From NCBI RefSeq assembly GCF_005930495.1, contig NZ_SJEX01000029.1, positions 1-51,149 on the forward strand: a stretch of 51,149 bases of DNA. The letters are read 5' to 3'. The translations under genes and the position numbers were made by a program. The DNA is from Modestobacter excelsi (GTDB lineage Bacteria > Actinomycetota > Actinomycetes > Mycobacteriales > Geodermatophilaceae). Position 1 is the stretch's first letter. Every line of letters begins with the position of its first letter. The notes beneath the pieces were generated by a model, which saw nothing but the letters and a program-made list of their open reading frames with translations, did not search any database and was not told the origin of the DNA. Positions 1 through 8,342 of this stretch are shown one piece after another.

Positions 1-2
1 GT

Positions 3-1571
3 GACGGCGAGACCGCGCGGCGCCGTCGCGGTGGCCGCGGCCGCGGCACCGGCCCCCGCCCCGAGGGCCAGCAGACCACGACCCGCACCCCGTCCCGCGC
101 CGAGGAGACCGTGCCGGTCGCACCCGTGGTCCCGGTCGGCGACGAGGCCACCGTCGTCGCCACCGACACGACCTTCGCCGCGCTCGGCGTCCCGGCCCCG
201 CTGGTCGAGGTGCTCACCGCCAGCGGCATCACCGCGCCGTTCCCGATCCAGGTCGCCACGCTGCCCGACACGCTCGCCGGTCGCGACGTGCTCGGCCGCG
301 GCCGCACCGGCTCGGGCAAGACCCTGGCCTTCTCCATCCCGCTGGTCGCCCGGCTGGCCGCCTCCACCAGCAAGCGGCAGCCCAAGCGCCCGCGCTCGCT
401 GATCCTGGTGCCGACCCGTGAGCTGGCCAACCAGGTCAACGCGGTCGTCGACCCGCTGGCCCGCGCCCTGGGCATGCGCTCGACCGTCGTCTTCGGCGGC
501 GTCGGGCAGAACCCGCAGGTGCAGGCGCTGGCCGCCGGCGTCGACGTGCTCATCGCCTGCCCCGGCCGGCTCGAGGACCTCATCGGCCAGGGCCACGCCG
601 ACCTCGGCGCCGTCGAGATCACCATCCTCGACGAGGCCGACCACATGGCCGACCTGGGCTTCCTGCCCGGCGTGAAGCGGCTGCTGGACCGCACCCCGAA
701 GGTCGGTCAGCGGCTGCTGTTCTCCGCGACGCTCGACAACGGCGTCGACGTGCTGGTCAAGCGCTACCTGGACCGGCCGACCACGCACTCGGTCGACCCG
801 GCCGTCGCCCCCGTGTCGACGATGACCCACCACGTGTTCCGGGTCGACCCGCTGGACAAGTCCCAGATCGTCAAGGAGCTCGCCTCGGGCCTCGGCCGCA
901 GCGTCCTGTTCACCCGGACCAAGCACCAGGCGAAGAAGCTGGCCAAGCAGCTGACCGCCGCCGGCGTGCCCGCCGTCGACCTGCACGGCAACCTCAGCCA
1001 GAACGCCCGCGAGCGCAACCTCGAGGCGTTCAGCACCGGCGAGACCCGGGTGCTCTGCGCGACCGACATCGCCGCCCGCGGCATCCACGTCGACGACGTG
1101 GCGATCGTGGTGCACGTCGACCCGCCGGCCGAGCACAAGGCCTACCTGCACCGCTCGGGCCGGACCGCCCGCGCCGGCGCCGGCGGCACCGTGGTCACCA
1201 TCGCGACGCCCGACCAGGCCGCCGAGGTGCGCACCCTGGCCCGCCAGGCCGGGATCACCCCCGAGGTCTCGGCGATCAAGCCGGGCGCCCGGGAGATCAC
1301 CGCGCTGACCGGGCCGGCCGCGGAGTTCGTCGAGCCCGCCCCGGTGGCCGCACCCCAGCCGCAGGGCAGCGGCGGTGGCGCCAACGGCGGCCGCCGTCGT
1401 CGGTCCGGCGGGGCCGGCACGTCGTCGGGCTCCACGACGTCGTCCTCCGGTGGTGGGCGTGGCGGCCAGACCCGCTCGGCCGGTCCGGCACGCACCCGGG
1501 CCGAGCTCGCCGCACGCGCCGGTCAGGCGCCGAGCGGCGCCGGCCGGGGTCGCGGCCGGTCGGGTCGCTGA
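3..1571 (+). CDS. DEAD-box RNA helicase, 5' end outside the window
   Basis: ATP-dependent RNA helicase, expected to act in the cytoplasm on ribosome assembly or mRNA structure. The motifs are in the usual order: Q-motif FPIQ, motif I GRTGSGKT, Ia PTRELANQ, motif II DEAD, motif III SAT, motif V TDIAARGIH and motif VI HRSGRTARAG. The C-terminal ~90 residues are Gly/Arg/Ser-rich, a typical disordered RNA-binding tail. The reading frame stays open from position 3 up to a GTG at 111, and this upstream part is itself Arg/Gly-rich, so the true start very probably lies before the window. The GTG at 111 would give 486 residues with the core complete. A strong hairpin follows the stop codon. Confidence 0.93.
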   Translation, partial: DGETARRRRGGRGRGTGPRPEGQQTTTRTPSRAEETVPVAPVVPVGDEATVVATDTTFAALGVPAPLVEVLTASGITAPFPIQVATLPDTLAGRDVLGRGRTGSGKTLAFSIPLVARLAASTSKRQPKRPRSLILVPTRELANQVNAVVDPLARALGMRSTVVFGGVGQNPQVQALAAGVDVLIACPGRLEDLIGQGHADLGAVEITILDEADHMADLGFLPGVKRLLDRTPKVGQRLLFSATLDNGVDVLVKRYLDRPTTHSVDPAVAPVSTMTHHVFRVDPLDKSQIVKELASGLGRSVLFTRTKHQAKKLAKQLTAAGVPAVDLHGNLSQNARERNLEAFSTGETRVLCATDIAARGIHVDDVAIVVHVDPPAEHKAYLHRSGRTARAGAGGTVVTIATPDQAAEVRTLARQAGITPEVSAIKPGAREITALTGPAAEFVEPAPVAAPQPQGSGGGANGGRRRRSGGAGTSSGSTTSSSGGGRGGQTRSAGPARTRAELAARAGQAPSGAGRGRGRSGR

Positions 1572-1586
1572 CCCACCTGATCACCC

Positions 1587-1631
1587 CGGGCTGGTGGTGG
1601 TCATCCGTCTCGGATGACCACCGCCAGCCCG
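1587..1631 (+). terminator. Hairpin terminator after the helicase gene
   Basis: Two 21-nt arms (1587-1607 and 1611-1631) pair with only one G-U type mismatch around a 3-nt loop. The hairpin begins 16 nt after the helicase stop. There is no T-run, as is common for actinobacterial terminators. Confidence 0.75.
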
Positions 1632-1724
1632 ATCTCGCCCAGAGGGCCCCCGGTCGCGGGCGGGCGGCAGGACAGGAACGATGATGTTGAGCACTGCAGC
1701 ATCCCGTCGCCTGTGAGGTCTCCC

Positions 1725-2324
1725 ATGCGCCTGCCCATCACCCCCGCCGAGATCGCGCCGCGCATCGCCACCGGTGCGTTCATCCTCAACTCCGGCCTCG
1801 GCAAGCGCGGCGCCGACGAGGGCACCGCCGCCTACCTGCACGGCTTCGCCGTCGGGACCTACCCCTTCCTGGCCAGGGTCCCGCCCACCACCTTCGCCAA
1901 GGTGCAGTCCGCCGCGGAGATCGCCATCGGCGCGGCCCTGCTGACGCCGCTGGTCCCGACGGCGGTCGCCGGGGCGATGCTCACCGGCTTCTCCGCCTCG
2001 CTGCTCGGCCTCTACCTGCGCACGCCCGGGATGACCAAGCCCGGCAGGAGCGTCGCCCCCACCCAGGAGGGCCTGCCGATCGCCAAGGACGTCTGGATGC
2101 TCGGGATCGGCATCGGGCTGCTGACCGAGGGGCTGCTCGACCGGCAGCCCCGCGCCGCCGCCGACACCGCCGCGCAGCGCCGGGCCGCCAAGGCGAAGGC
2201 CAAGCAGGCACGTCAGGCCCAGGCCCGCAAGGCCGCGCAGGTGAGCCAGCGGGCCAGCCGGAAGGCCGCCAAGCAGGCCGGGATCGCCGCCGCGGCGCGT
2301 CGCGAGGCCGTCGCCGCCTCCTAG
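1725..2324 (+). CDS. DoxX-like membrane protein with a basic Ala/Lys-rich tail
   Basis: About 199 residues. The first ~135 resemble DoxX-family small membrane proteins: a conserved-looking N-terminal segment, then hydrophobic stretches around residues 60-95 and 120-135. The last ~60 residues are almost only Ala, Lys, Arg and Gln and are predicted helical and strongly basic, which is unusual for a plain DoxX protein. I chose the ATG at 1725, preceded by GTGAGG; the frame is open upstream to 1614 but that part does not look coding. Function unknown. DoxX relatives have been linked to thiol/redox homeostasis, but nothing here shows that directly. Confidence 0.65.
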   Translation: MRLPITPAEIAPRIATGAFILNSGLGKRGADEGTAAYLHGFAVGTYPFLARVPPTTFAKVQSAAEIAIGAALLTPLVPTAVAGAMLTGFSASLLGLYLRTPGMTKPGRSVAPTQEGLPIAKDVWMLGIGIGLLTEGLLDRQPRAAADTAAQRRAAKAKAKQARQAQARKAAQVSQRASRKAAKQAGIAAAARREAVAAS

Positions 2325-2368
2325 AAGTAACCCCCTGCCCCCACCACTCGCGAGCTCGAGGCGGGCTC

Positions 2369-3091
2369 CTACGAGGAGGCCTGGGAGCGGACGAGCCCGG
2401 CGATGAGCTCGGCGACGGCGGCGGGGTGGGTCTGCGGGGTCATGTGCGCCGCCCCGGGGAACTCGACGAGCCGGCCCCGGGGCGCGCAGTCGGCCAGGTG
2501 CGCAGCCCAGTCGTGCGGGCACAGCACGTCCCGCTCCCCCCGGACGACGACGACCGGGACGGCGACCCGGCGCAGCCGGTCGTCGACCCGGTCGTCGGAC
2601 AGCCGCCGCCACAGTGCGGTCATCGCCGCCGGCCCGGTGTGCAGCCACTGGGAGAGCACCAGCGGCAACTGCCACCAGGGCTCGCGCAGGGCGGTGCGCA
2701 CCCAGCGGGCCGCCAGCACGGTCAGCCGGCGCATCCGCGGGTCGGTGGTCGGCCCCAGCAGCAGCAGGCCGACCACCCGCGGGTCCCGCTCGGCGACGGC
2801 GGCCACCACCTGGCAGCTCTGCGAGTGCCCGACCAGCACGACCGGCCCGCTGCCGAGGCCCGCGCGGAGCTCGTCGGCCAGCTCGGGAAGCGAGCCGACG
2901 GAGCGGCGCAGCCCCATACCGGGCAGAATGACCACCGTCCCGCCACTGCGCCGTCGCAGTCGGGCGGAGGAACGCACGTCCAGGCCCAGCCCTGGCACGA
3001 GCACGATCCTGGGAACAGCTGCGGCCTCGGCAGCGCTGTCCTGGGTGGAGCTCACCACGTCACCCGGCGGAGGTGGAGCGCAGCAGCCCAC
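2369..3091 (-). CDS. Alpha/beta hydrolase
   Basis: A ~240-residue alpha/beta-hydrolase fold protein. The nucleophile elbow GHSQS supplies the Ser, the segment GERDVLCP carries the likely acid, and GAAHMTP carries the likely catalytic His near the C-terminus. The oxyanion region LVPGLGL is near residues 32-38. The substrate cannot be told from sequence. The start is uncertain: GTG at 3091 is the longest, while in-frame GTGs at 3058 and 3055 would remove a Pro/Gly-rich leader. It is transcribed divergently from the NADH dehydrogenase gene, and the short spacer holds a perfect 15-bp palindrome. Confidence 0.85.
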   Translation of the reverse strand: MGCCAPPPPGDVVSSTQDSAAEAAAVPRIVLVPGLGLDVRSSARLRRRSGGTVVILPGMGLRRSVGSLPELADELRAGLGSGPVVLVGHSQSCQVVAAVAERDPRVVGLLLLGPTTDPRMRRLTVLAARWVRTALREPWWQLPLVLSQWLHTGPAAMTALWRRLSDDRVDDRLRRVAVPVVVVRGERDVLCPHDWAAHLADCAPRGRLVEFPGAAHMTPQTHPAAVAELIAGLVRSQASS

Positions 3092-3102
3092 AGCGCGGTG
3101 GG

Positions 3103-3117
3103 ATGATGAGTCATCAT
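3103..3117. promoter_or_regulatory. Perfect 15-bp palindrome between divergent genes
   Basis: ATGATGA-G-TCATCAT is a perfect inverted repeat inside the 47-bp spacer between the hydrolase and ndh starts. Position and symmetry fit a dimeric regulator binding site. Which protein binds is unknown; it does not match the Rex consensus. Confidence 0.45.
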
Positions 3118-3138
3118 GACGACATATCAGGAGGCACC

Positions 3139-4542
3139 GTGACCACCGCGACCCAGCCCACCGGACAGCGACCCCGGGTCGTCATCGTCGGGTCGGGGTT
3201 CGGCGGTCTCTTCGCCGCCCAGCGGCTCAAGAAGGCCCCTGTCGACGTCACCCTGATCGGGAAGACCACCCACCACCTCTTCCAGCCGCTGCTCTACCAG
3301 GTGGCCACCGGCATCCTCTCCGAGGGCGAGATCGCCCCGGCCACCCGGGAGATCCTCTCCCGTCAGGACAACGCCCGCGTCGTCCTCGGTGAGGTCACCG
3401 ACATCGACCTCGCCGCGCGCACCGTCACCTCCGTGGTGCTCGGCCGCACCACCGTGCACGAGTACGACGAGCTGATCGTCGCCGCCGGCGCCGGGCAGTC
3501 CTACTTCGGCAACGACCAGTTCGCCGAGTACGCCCCCGGCATGAAGAGCATCGACGACGCCCTCGAGCTGCGCGGCCGGATCTTCGGCGCCTTCGAGCTC
3601 GCCGAGCTGGCCAACGACCCCGCCGAGATCGACCGGCTGCTGACCTTCGTCGTCGTCGGCGCCGGCCCGACCGGGGTCGAGATGGCCGGGCAGATCGCCG
3701 AGCTGGCCCGCCGCACGCTGCGCCGCGACTTCCGCAACATCGACCCGACCAGCGCCCGGGTGATCCTGCTCGACGCCGCGCCGAAGGTGCTGCCGCCGTT
3801 CGCCGACTCCCTCGGCCAGAACGCGCACAAGCGGCTGAACGAGATTGGTGTCGAGGTCCAGCTCGGCGCGATGGTCACCAACGTCGACGCCGACGGCATC
3901 GTGGTCAAGGACGGCGACGGGCACGAGCGCCGGATCCACTCCGCCACCAAGATCTGGGCCGCCGGCGTGCAGGCCAGCGCACTGGGCAAGCTGCTCGGCG
4001 AGCAGTCCGGCGCGGCGGTCGACCGGGCCGGCCGGGTGTCCGTGCAGCCCGACCTCACCCTCCCGGGGCACCCCGAGGTGCACGTCGTCGGCGACATGAT
4101 CTCGCTGAACCGGCTCCCCGGTGTCGCCCAGGTCGCCATCCAGGGCGGGCGCTTTGCCGCGGACGCCATCAAGGCCCGCATCGCCGGCCGCTCGACGACG
4201 CCGGAGTTCCACTACCACGACAAGGGCAGCATGGCGACGGTCGCGCGGTTCGCCGCGGTCGCCGACCTGGGCAAGCTGAAGTTCACCGGCTTCATCGCCT
4301 GGGTGATGTGGCTGGTCGTGCACATCTTCTACGTCGTGGGCTTCAAGAGCCGCTTCACCACTGCGCTCGGCTGGGCGGTCAGCTTCCTGGGCCGCGGCCG
4401 CGGGCAGCGCACCGCCACCCAGCAGCAGGTCTACGGCCGGCTGGCCCTGGAGGAGCTCGGGTCGTCCTTCGAGGTCTCCAAGACCGGCGGCCAGAAGGAC
4501 ACCCGGGTGCCGGTCGACGTCACCGGGCGCGAGTCCGCCTGA
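3139..4542 (+). CDS. ndh: Type II NADH:quinone oxidoreductase (NDH-2)
   Basis: Non-proton-pumping NADH dehydrogenase passing electrons from NADH via FAD to quinone at the inner face of the membrane. The 467-residue protein has an N-terminal FAD dinucleotide-binding motif (GSGFGG, ~residue 18), a second motif for NADH (VVGAGPTGVEMAG, mid-protein), and a late FAD-contacting segment VVGDMISL. A C-terminal hydrophobic helix (FIAWVMWLVVHIFYVVGF) provides membrane attachment, as in other actinobacterial NDH-2. The GTG at 3139 was chosen because AGGAGG lies just upstream; the frame extends to 3073 without a better ribosome site. A strong terminator follows. Confidence 0.93.
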   Translation: MTTATQPTGQRPRVVIVGSGFGGLFAAQRLKKAPVDVTLIGKTTHHLFQPLLYQVATGILSEGEIAPATREILSRQDNARVVLGEVTDIDLAARTVTSVVLGRTTVHEYDELIVAAGAGQSYFGNDQFAEYAPGMKSIDDALELRGRIFGAFELAELANDPAEIDRLLTFVVVGAGPTGVEMAGQIAELARRTLRRDFRNIDPTSARVILLDAAPKVLPPFADSLGQNAHKRLNEIGVEVQLGAMVTNVDADGIVVKDGDGHERRIHSATKIWAAGVQASALGKLLGEQSGAAVDRAGRVSVQPDLTLPGHPEVHVVGDMISLNRLPGVAQVAIQGGRFAADAIKARIAGRSTTPEFHYHDKGSMATVARFAAVADLGKLKFTGFIAWVMWLVVHIFYVVGFKSRFTTALGWAVSFLGRGRGQRTATQQQVYGRLALEELGSSFEVSKTGGQKDTRVPVDVTGRESA

Positions 4543-4562
4543 CACCCCCTCAGGACGACGAA

Positions 4563-4594
4563 GGCCCCGTCCCCGCAGCTGCGGGGACGGGGCC
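4563..4594 (+). terminator. Strong hairpin terminator after ndh
   Basis: GGCCCCGTCCCCGCA and its complement form a perfect stem of about 15 bp with almost no loop, 20 nt after the ndh stop. The following bases TCGCTTCGTT form only a weak T-rich tail. Confidence 0.85.
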
Positions 4595-4680
4595 TCGCTT
4601 CGTTCAGAACGGTAGGGCGTCCGGGCCCGGCTGCCGGCCCCTCTCCCTCACCCCGAAGGGTCGCCGGGACCCGGCGCCCG

Positions 4681-5664
4681 GTGTCGATACCCGACGACCC
4701 GGCCGATCTCCCCGGTGACATGGACACGGAGACGACGGGCAGCAGGCTGCCGCCACACGTGGGGCTGCTCGCGCTGCTGCACGGCGCCGGCGGCCTGCTC
4801 TGCGCGGTGGGCGCGCTGCGGCCGATGAGCCCGGACACGCCGGTCGGGCTGGCCTGGGTGCTGGCGGCGGTCGGCCTGACGGTGGCCGCGCTGCTGGCCA
4901 CCGCCGGCGACCGGCTCCCCGCGGTCGCCCAGCACACCGCGCTGGCCCTGTTCTCGCTGCTGCTGGCCCTGCTCGCCGCCCGGTCGGCCACCCCGCAGGG
5001 GGTCGTCGGCCTCGGGCCGGTGCTGATCTGCACGGGCCTCTACGCGGCCCACTTCCTCTCCCTGCGGGCGGCCCGGGCGCAGGTGCTCCTCGCCGTGGTG
5101 ACGGCCACCCTCGGCGCGCTCGCCGCCCGCCCGACCGGCTTCCTGCTGCCCTGGACGATCGCCGTGCTCGCCGCCCTCGTGCTGACCGAGGCGCACGCCC
5201 GGCTGAACGGCCGACTCCGCACCCAGGCCTCCGTCGACCCGCTCACCGGCGTGGCCAACCGGCGCGCCTGGGAGGCCGAGGCCACCCGCGGCCTGGCCCG
5301 CGCGGCACGCACCGGCGAACCGCTGACCGTCGCGATCCTGGACCTCGACGGCTTCAAGGCGGTCAACGACCGCGACGGGCACGGCGCCGGGGACCGGTTG
5401 CTGCGTCAGGTCGCGACCGCGTGGCGGACCCGGCTGCGCACCTCGGACCTGCTGGGCCGGTACGGCGGGGACGAGTTCGTGCTCTGCCTGCCCGGCACCG
5501 ACGCCCGCACCGCCGCGGACGTGCTGCAGCGCCTGGACGGCGGCCTGCCGGTCGGCTGGTCGGTGGGGACGGCGACCGCGCACCGCGGGGACTCGCTGAC
5601 CGAGCTGCTGCGGCGCGCCGACGTCCGGCTCTACGAGGGCAAGCGCGCCCGCCGGGAGACCTGA
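4681..5664 (+). CDS. Membrane GGDEF diguanylate cyclase
   Basis: Synthesises cyclic di-GMP from two GTP. Residues ~25-170 contain about six hydrophobic helices, a simple membrane sensor module. The cytoplasmic GGDEF domain follows, starting at DPLTGVANRR, with the active-site loop GGDEF intact. An RxxD inhibitory site (RTSD) lies exactly five residues before GGDEF, so feedback inhibition by product is expected. No EAL domain is present. The start may be GTG 4681 or ATG 4720 (13 codons later); both precede the first membrane helix. It stands alone between a terminator and a convergent gene. Confidence 0.9.
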   Translation: MSIPDDPADLPGDMDTETTGSRLPPHVGLLALLHGAGGLLCAVGALRPMSPDTPVGLAWVLAAVGLTVAALLATAGDRLPAVAQHTALALFSLLLALLAARSATPQGVVGLGPVLICTGLYAAHFLSLRAARAQVLLAVVTATLGALAARPTGFLLPWTIAVLAALVLTEAHARLNGRLRTQASVDPLTGVANRRAWEAEATRGLARAARTGEPLTVAILDLDGFKAVNDRDGHGAGDRLLRQVATAWRTRLRTSDLLGRYGGDEFVLCLPGTDARTAADVLQRLDGGLPVGWSVGTATAHRGDSLTELLRRADVRLYEGKRARRET

Positions 5665-5671
5665 CCGGCGG

Positions 5672-6583
5672 TCAGCGCCCGCCCGCCTCCAGCTCCGCCA
5701 CCCGCGCGGCCGACCGGTCCCGGATCGCCGCGGCGGTCTCCGACCGGCGGACGGCGGCGTCCCGCCGGCGCTCGGTCTGCTGCGCGCGGGACACCGCCTC
5801 GGCGGCCTCCCGCTCGGCCCGGCGCAGCTCACCAGCCAGCTGGTCGGCCCGCCGGCGCAGGTCCTCCCGCCGCTGCTGCGCGTCGGCGAGCTCCTGCTCC
5901 GCCGCCTCGGCCGCCGCTGCGGCGTCCCGGGCCACCCCGGTGGCCTCCTCGGCGTCGCGCCGGGCCTGGTCGAGCTCCCGCTGCCGGCGCTCCTCGGCCT
6001 CGCGGCGGCGCCGGTCCGCGCCGTCCTCCGTCGGCGCCTCCTCCGCCTGGCGTCGCGGTGCCGGCCCCGAGCGCACCGGCGTCGCCAGGGCACCGCTGAG
6101 GTCGACCGGTCCGAGGCCGCTGTAGGTCAGCGCGGTGGTCAGCCGGCCGGCGGCCAGGGCCTCCCCGGCGTCGGGGTCGACGACGGCGGCCCGCAGCGTG
6201 CTCTCCACCTGCTCGGCGACGGCGGTGCTGACGTCGTGGCCCTCCGCGTGCGCCAGCCCGCGCGCCTGCCGGGCCAGCGCGGCCACCACCTGGTTGCGCT
6301 GCTGGCCGAGCTTGCGGAGCTCGGGTCCGGACAACGCCTGCTGGGCCTGGCGGAGCATCTCGCCGACCTCGCGCAGCTGGCTGACCTCCTCGGGCCGGCG
6401 GCGGACGAGCAGGTTGCAGACCCAGGCCGCGGTCGTCGGCTTGGGCAGTGCGATGACCGCCTTGGCCAGCTCCTTGTCCCCGTCCTTCACCCGGTCGCGG
6501 GCGGCGGTCCGGGCCGCGACGAACTCCTCGGGCGGCACGCCGTAGAGCTCCTCGGCGATGCCGTCCAGCGCGTCGTCGTCCAC
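5672..6583 (-). CDS. Conserved hypothetical protein with long coiled coil
   Basis: 303 residues, GTG start preceded by GGAGGAG. The N-terminal ~170 residues look globular and contain the segment KAVIALPKPTTAAWVCNLL. Residues ~185-285 are a highly charged Ala/Glu/Arg heptad region, a coiled coil. I recall similar lone proteins in actinobacteria without an assigned function. The gene ends 8 bp from the convergent diguanylate cyclase gene. Nothing in the neighbourhood suggests a role. Confidence 0.75.
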   Translation of the reverse strand: MDDDALDGIAEELYGVPPEEFVAARTAARDRVKDGDKELAKAVIALPKPTTAAWVCNLLVRRRPEEVSQLREVGEMLRQAQQALSGPELRKLGQQRNQVVAALARQARGLAHAEGHDVSTAVAEQVESTLRAAVVDPDAGEALAAGRLTTALTYSGLGPVDLSGALATPVRSGPAPRRQAEEAPTEDGADRRRREAEERRQRELDQARRDAEEATGVARDAAAAAEAAEQELADAQQRREDLRRRADQLAGELRRAEREAAEAVSRAQQTERRRDAAVRRSETAAAIRDRSAARVAELEAGGR

Positions 6584-6628
6584 CGCTCCTCCTCTCCGCC
6601 GGCGGTCAGGGACCCCTGCAGCATGCCG

Positions 6629-7630
6629 CTACCCCACCGGGTCGGACCGGGAGCCTGCAGCGCCACGGTCGCCGGCGAGGGCGCGGGCGAAGCGCTGCGA
6701 CCACTCCCCCAGGCGCTCGCGCAGCTCGTCCGGGGCGACCACGGTGAACTCCGCCCGCACGGCGCCGAGCACCAGCACCGGCCAGTCCAGCGAGTCGGTC
6801 TCCATCCGCAGCCGGCAGCGGTCCGGGCCCTCGTCGGCGACCTGCACCCAGCGCCCCACCCGGTCCCGCACCACCGCCGCCGGCGCCTCGACCACCGCCT
6901 CCACCGAGCGGCTCACCCGGAACTGGTCCATGCCCGCCCGGACGAAGGCGGCGGCGTCCTCGGCGGGCAGCGGCCGCGGCGCGAACCGGGCCCCGGTGCC
7001 GCGCACGCCGGACATCCGGTCGAGCCGGAAGCTGCGCCAGTCGCCCCGCGAGGGGTCGTAGGCGACCAGGTACCAGCGCCGGCCGAGCGACACCAGGCGG
7101 TGCGGTTCGACCAGCCGCGCACCGGACTCCCCGGACGCCCGGGTGTAGGCGAACTCCAGCCGCCGCGTCTCCCGGCAGGCCTGCGCCACCTCGACGAGTG
7201 CCTGCGGGTCGACCTCCGGCCCACCGTCGGACCACGGCGGCGCGGGCACCGTGACGGCGCGCAACGCGTCGACCCGGCGGCGCAGCCGGGCCGGCAGCAC
7301 CGGCACCACCTTGGTGAGCGCCCGCACCGACGGCTCGGCCATCCCGGCGACCACCCCGGCCGCGGCGGCCTGCAGGCCGACGGTGAGGGCCACGGCCTCG
7401 TCGTCGTCCAGGACCAGCGGCGGCAGGGCGGCCCCAGCGGCCAGCCGGTAGCCGCCGTCGACCCCTGGTCGGGCCTCGACCGGGTAACCCAGGTCGCGCA
7501 ACCGCTCGACGTCGCGGCGCAGCGTGCGGAGGGAGACGCCCAGCCGGACGGCGAGGTCCGGGCCCGCCCAGTCCCGGCGCCCCTGCATCAGCGAGAGCAA
7601 CCGGAGCGCACGGGAGGTCGGGTCGGCCAT
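6629..7630 (-). CDS. WYL-domain transcriptional regulator (YafY/PafBC type)
   Basis: 333 residues from ATG 7630. The N-terminal HTH (LAVRLGVSLRTLRRDVERL) is of the DeoR/YafY kind. It is followed by a WYL domain with the segment SLGRRWYLVAYDPSRGDWRSFRLDRM and a C-terminal WCX-like part. Such proteins often respond to nucleic-acid-type ligands or DNA damage; here the target is probably the divergent DinB-like gene. A longer version starting upstream at 7672 is possible but would run through the repeat described next. One copy of the repeat CATGGCACCA overlaps the start codon, which suggests autoregulation. Confidence 0.88.
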   Translation of the reverse strand: MADPTSRALRLLSLMQGRRDWAGPDLAVRLGVSLRTLRRDVERLRDLGYPVEARPGVDGGYRLAAGAALPPLVLDDDEAVALTVGLQAAAAGVVAGMAEPSVRALTKVVPVLPARLRRRVDALRAVTVPAPPWSDGGPEVDPQALVEVAQACRETRRLEFAYTRASGESGARLVEPHRLVSLGRRWYLVAYDPSRGDWRSFRLDRMSGVRGTGARFAPRPLPAEDAAAFVRAGMDQFRVSRSVEAVVEAPAAVVRDRVGRWVQVADEGPDRCRLRMETDSLDWPVLVLGAVRAEFTVVAPDELRERLGEWSQRFARALAGDRGAAGSRSDPVG

Positions 7631-7671
7631 GGCACCAGAGTCTTCCGGAAAGCGGCCAGGACATGGCACCA
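7628..7671. promoter_or_regulatory. Direct repeat CATGGCACCA in the WYL/DinB divergent spacer
   Basis: Identical 10-bp copies lie at 7628-7637 and 7662-7671, 34 bp apart (about three helical turns), on the same face of the DNA. The first covers the start codon of the WYL regulator. They are candidate binding sites for that regulator. Confidence 0.4.
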
Positions 7672-7722
7672 ATTGCTCCTAGCGTCGTCCGTACAGATCG
7701 GATCGACGAGAGGCAGACACCC

Positions 7723-8250
7723 ATGACCACCACCGACGCGACCACCACCCTCACCGCCGAGCGGGCCGACCTGCTCGACGCACTGACCGGCCACCGCTGG
7801 TTCCTGACCCACACCGTGCAGGGGCTGAGCGAGGAGCAGGCCCGGATCCGCCCGACCGCCAGCGAGCTGACCCTGGGCGGACTGGTCAAGCACGTCACCG
7901 CCACCGAGCGGATGTGGGCGCGCTTCGCCGTCGACGGCCCGGCGTCGTTCCCCGTCTTCGACGAGTCGACCGCCGCCGACTGGGCCGCGGACTTCGTCAT
8001 GCTGCCGACCGAGACCCTGGCCGGGCTGCTCGCGGAGTACGCGGACGTGGCGGCACGCACCGACGAGCTGGTGCGGTCCCTCCCCGACCTGGACGCCGCC
8101 CACCCGCTGCCCGAGGCGCCGTGGTTCACCCCGGGCGCCACCCGCTCGGCCCGCCGGGTGTTCCTGCACGTGATCGCCGAGACCGCCCAGCACGCCGGGC
8201 ACGCGGACATCCTGCGGGAGTCGATCGACGGCCAGAAGACGATGGGCTGA
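7723..8250 (+). CDS. DinB-family protein (DUF664-like)
   Basis: A 175-residue four-helix-bundle protein of the DinB/YfiT-like superfamily. It shows the spaced histidines expected for the metal site: VKHVTATERMW near the first third and AETAQHAGHADILR near the end. Many actinobacterial members act as thiol-dependent transferases or have no known activity. ATG 7723 is preceded by GAGAGGCAG. Divergent transcription from the WYL regulator suggests that regulator controls it. Confidence 0.85.
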   Translation: MTTTDATTTLTAERADLLDALTGHRWFLTHTVQGLSEEQARIRPTASELTLGGLVKHVTATERMWARFAVDGPASFPVFDESTAADWAADFVMLPTETLAGLLAEYADVAARTDELVRSLPDLDAAHPLPEAPWFTPGATRSARRVFLHVIAETAQHAGHADILRESIDGQKTMG

Positions 8251-8342
8251 CCACTGTTCGCTCCGGGCGTGACCGGCAGGCCCCCGCAGCGCCACCATCA
8301 GGCGTTCACTGATCACTCGTAAGCGGGTAATCAGGAGGTGCC

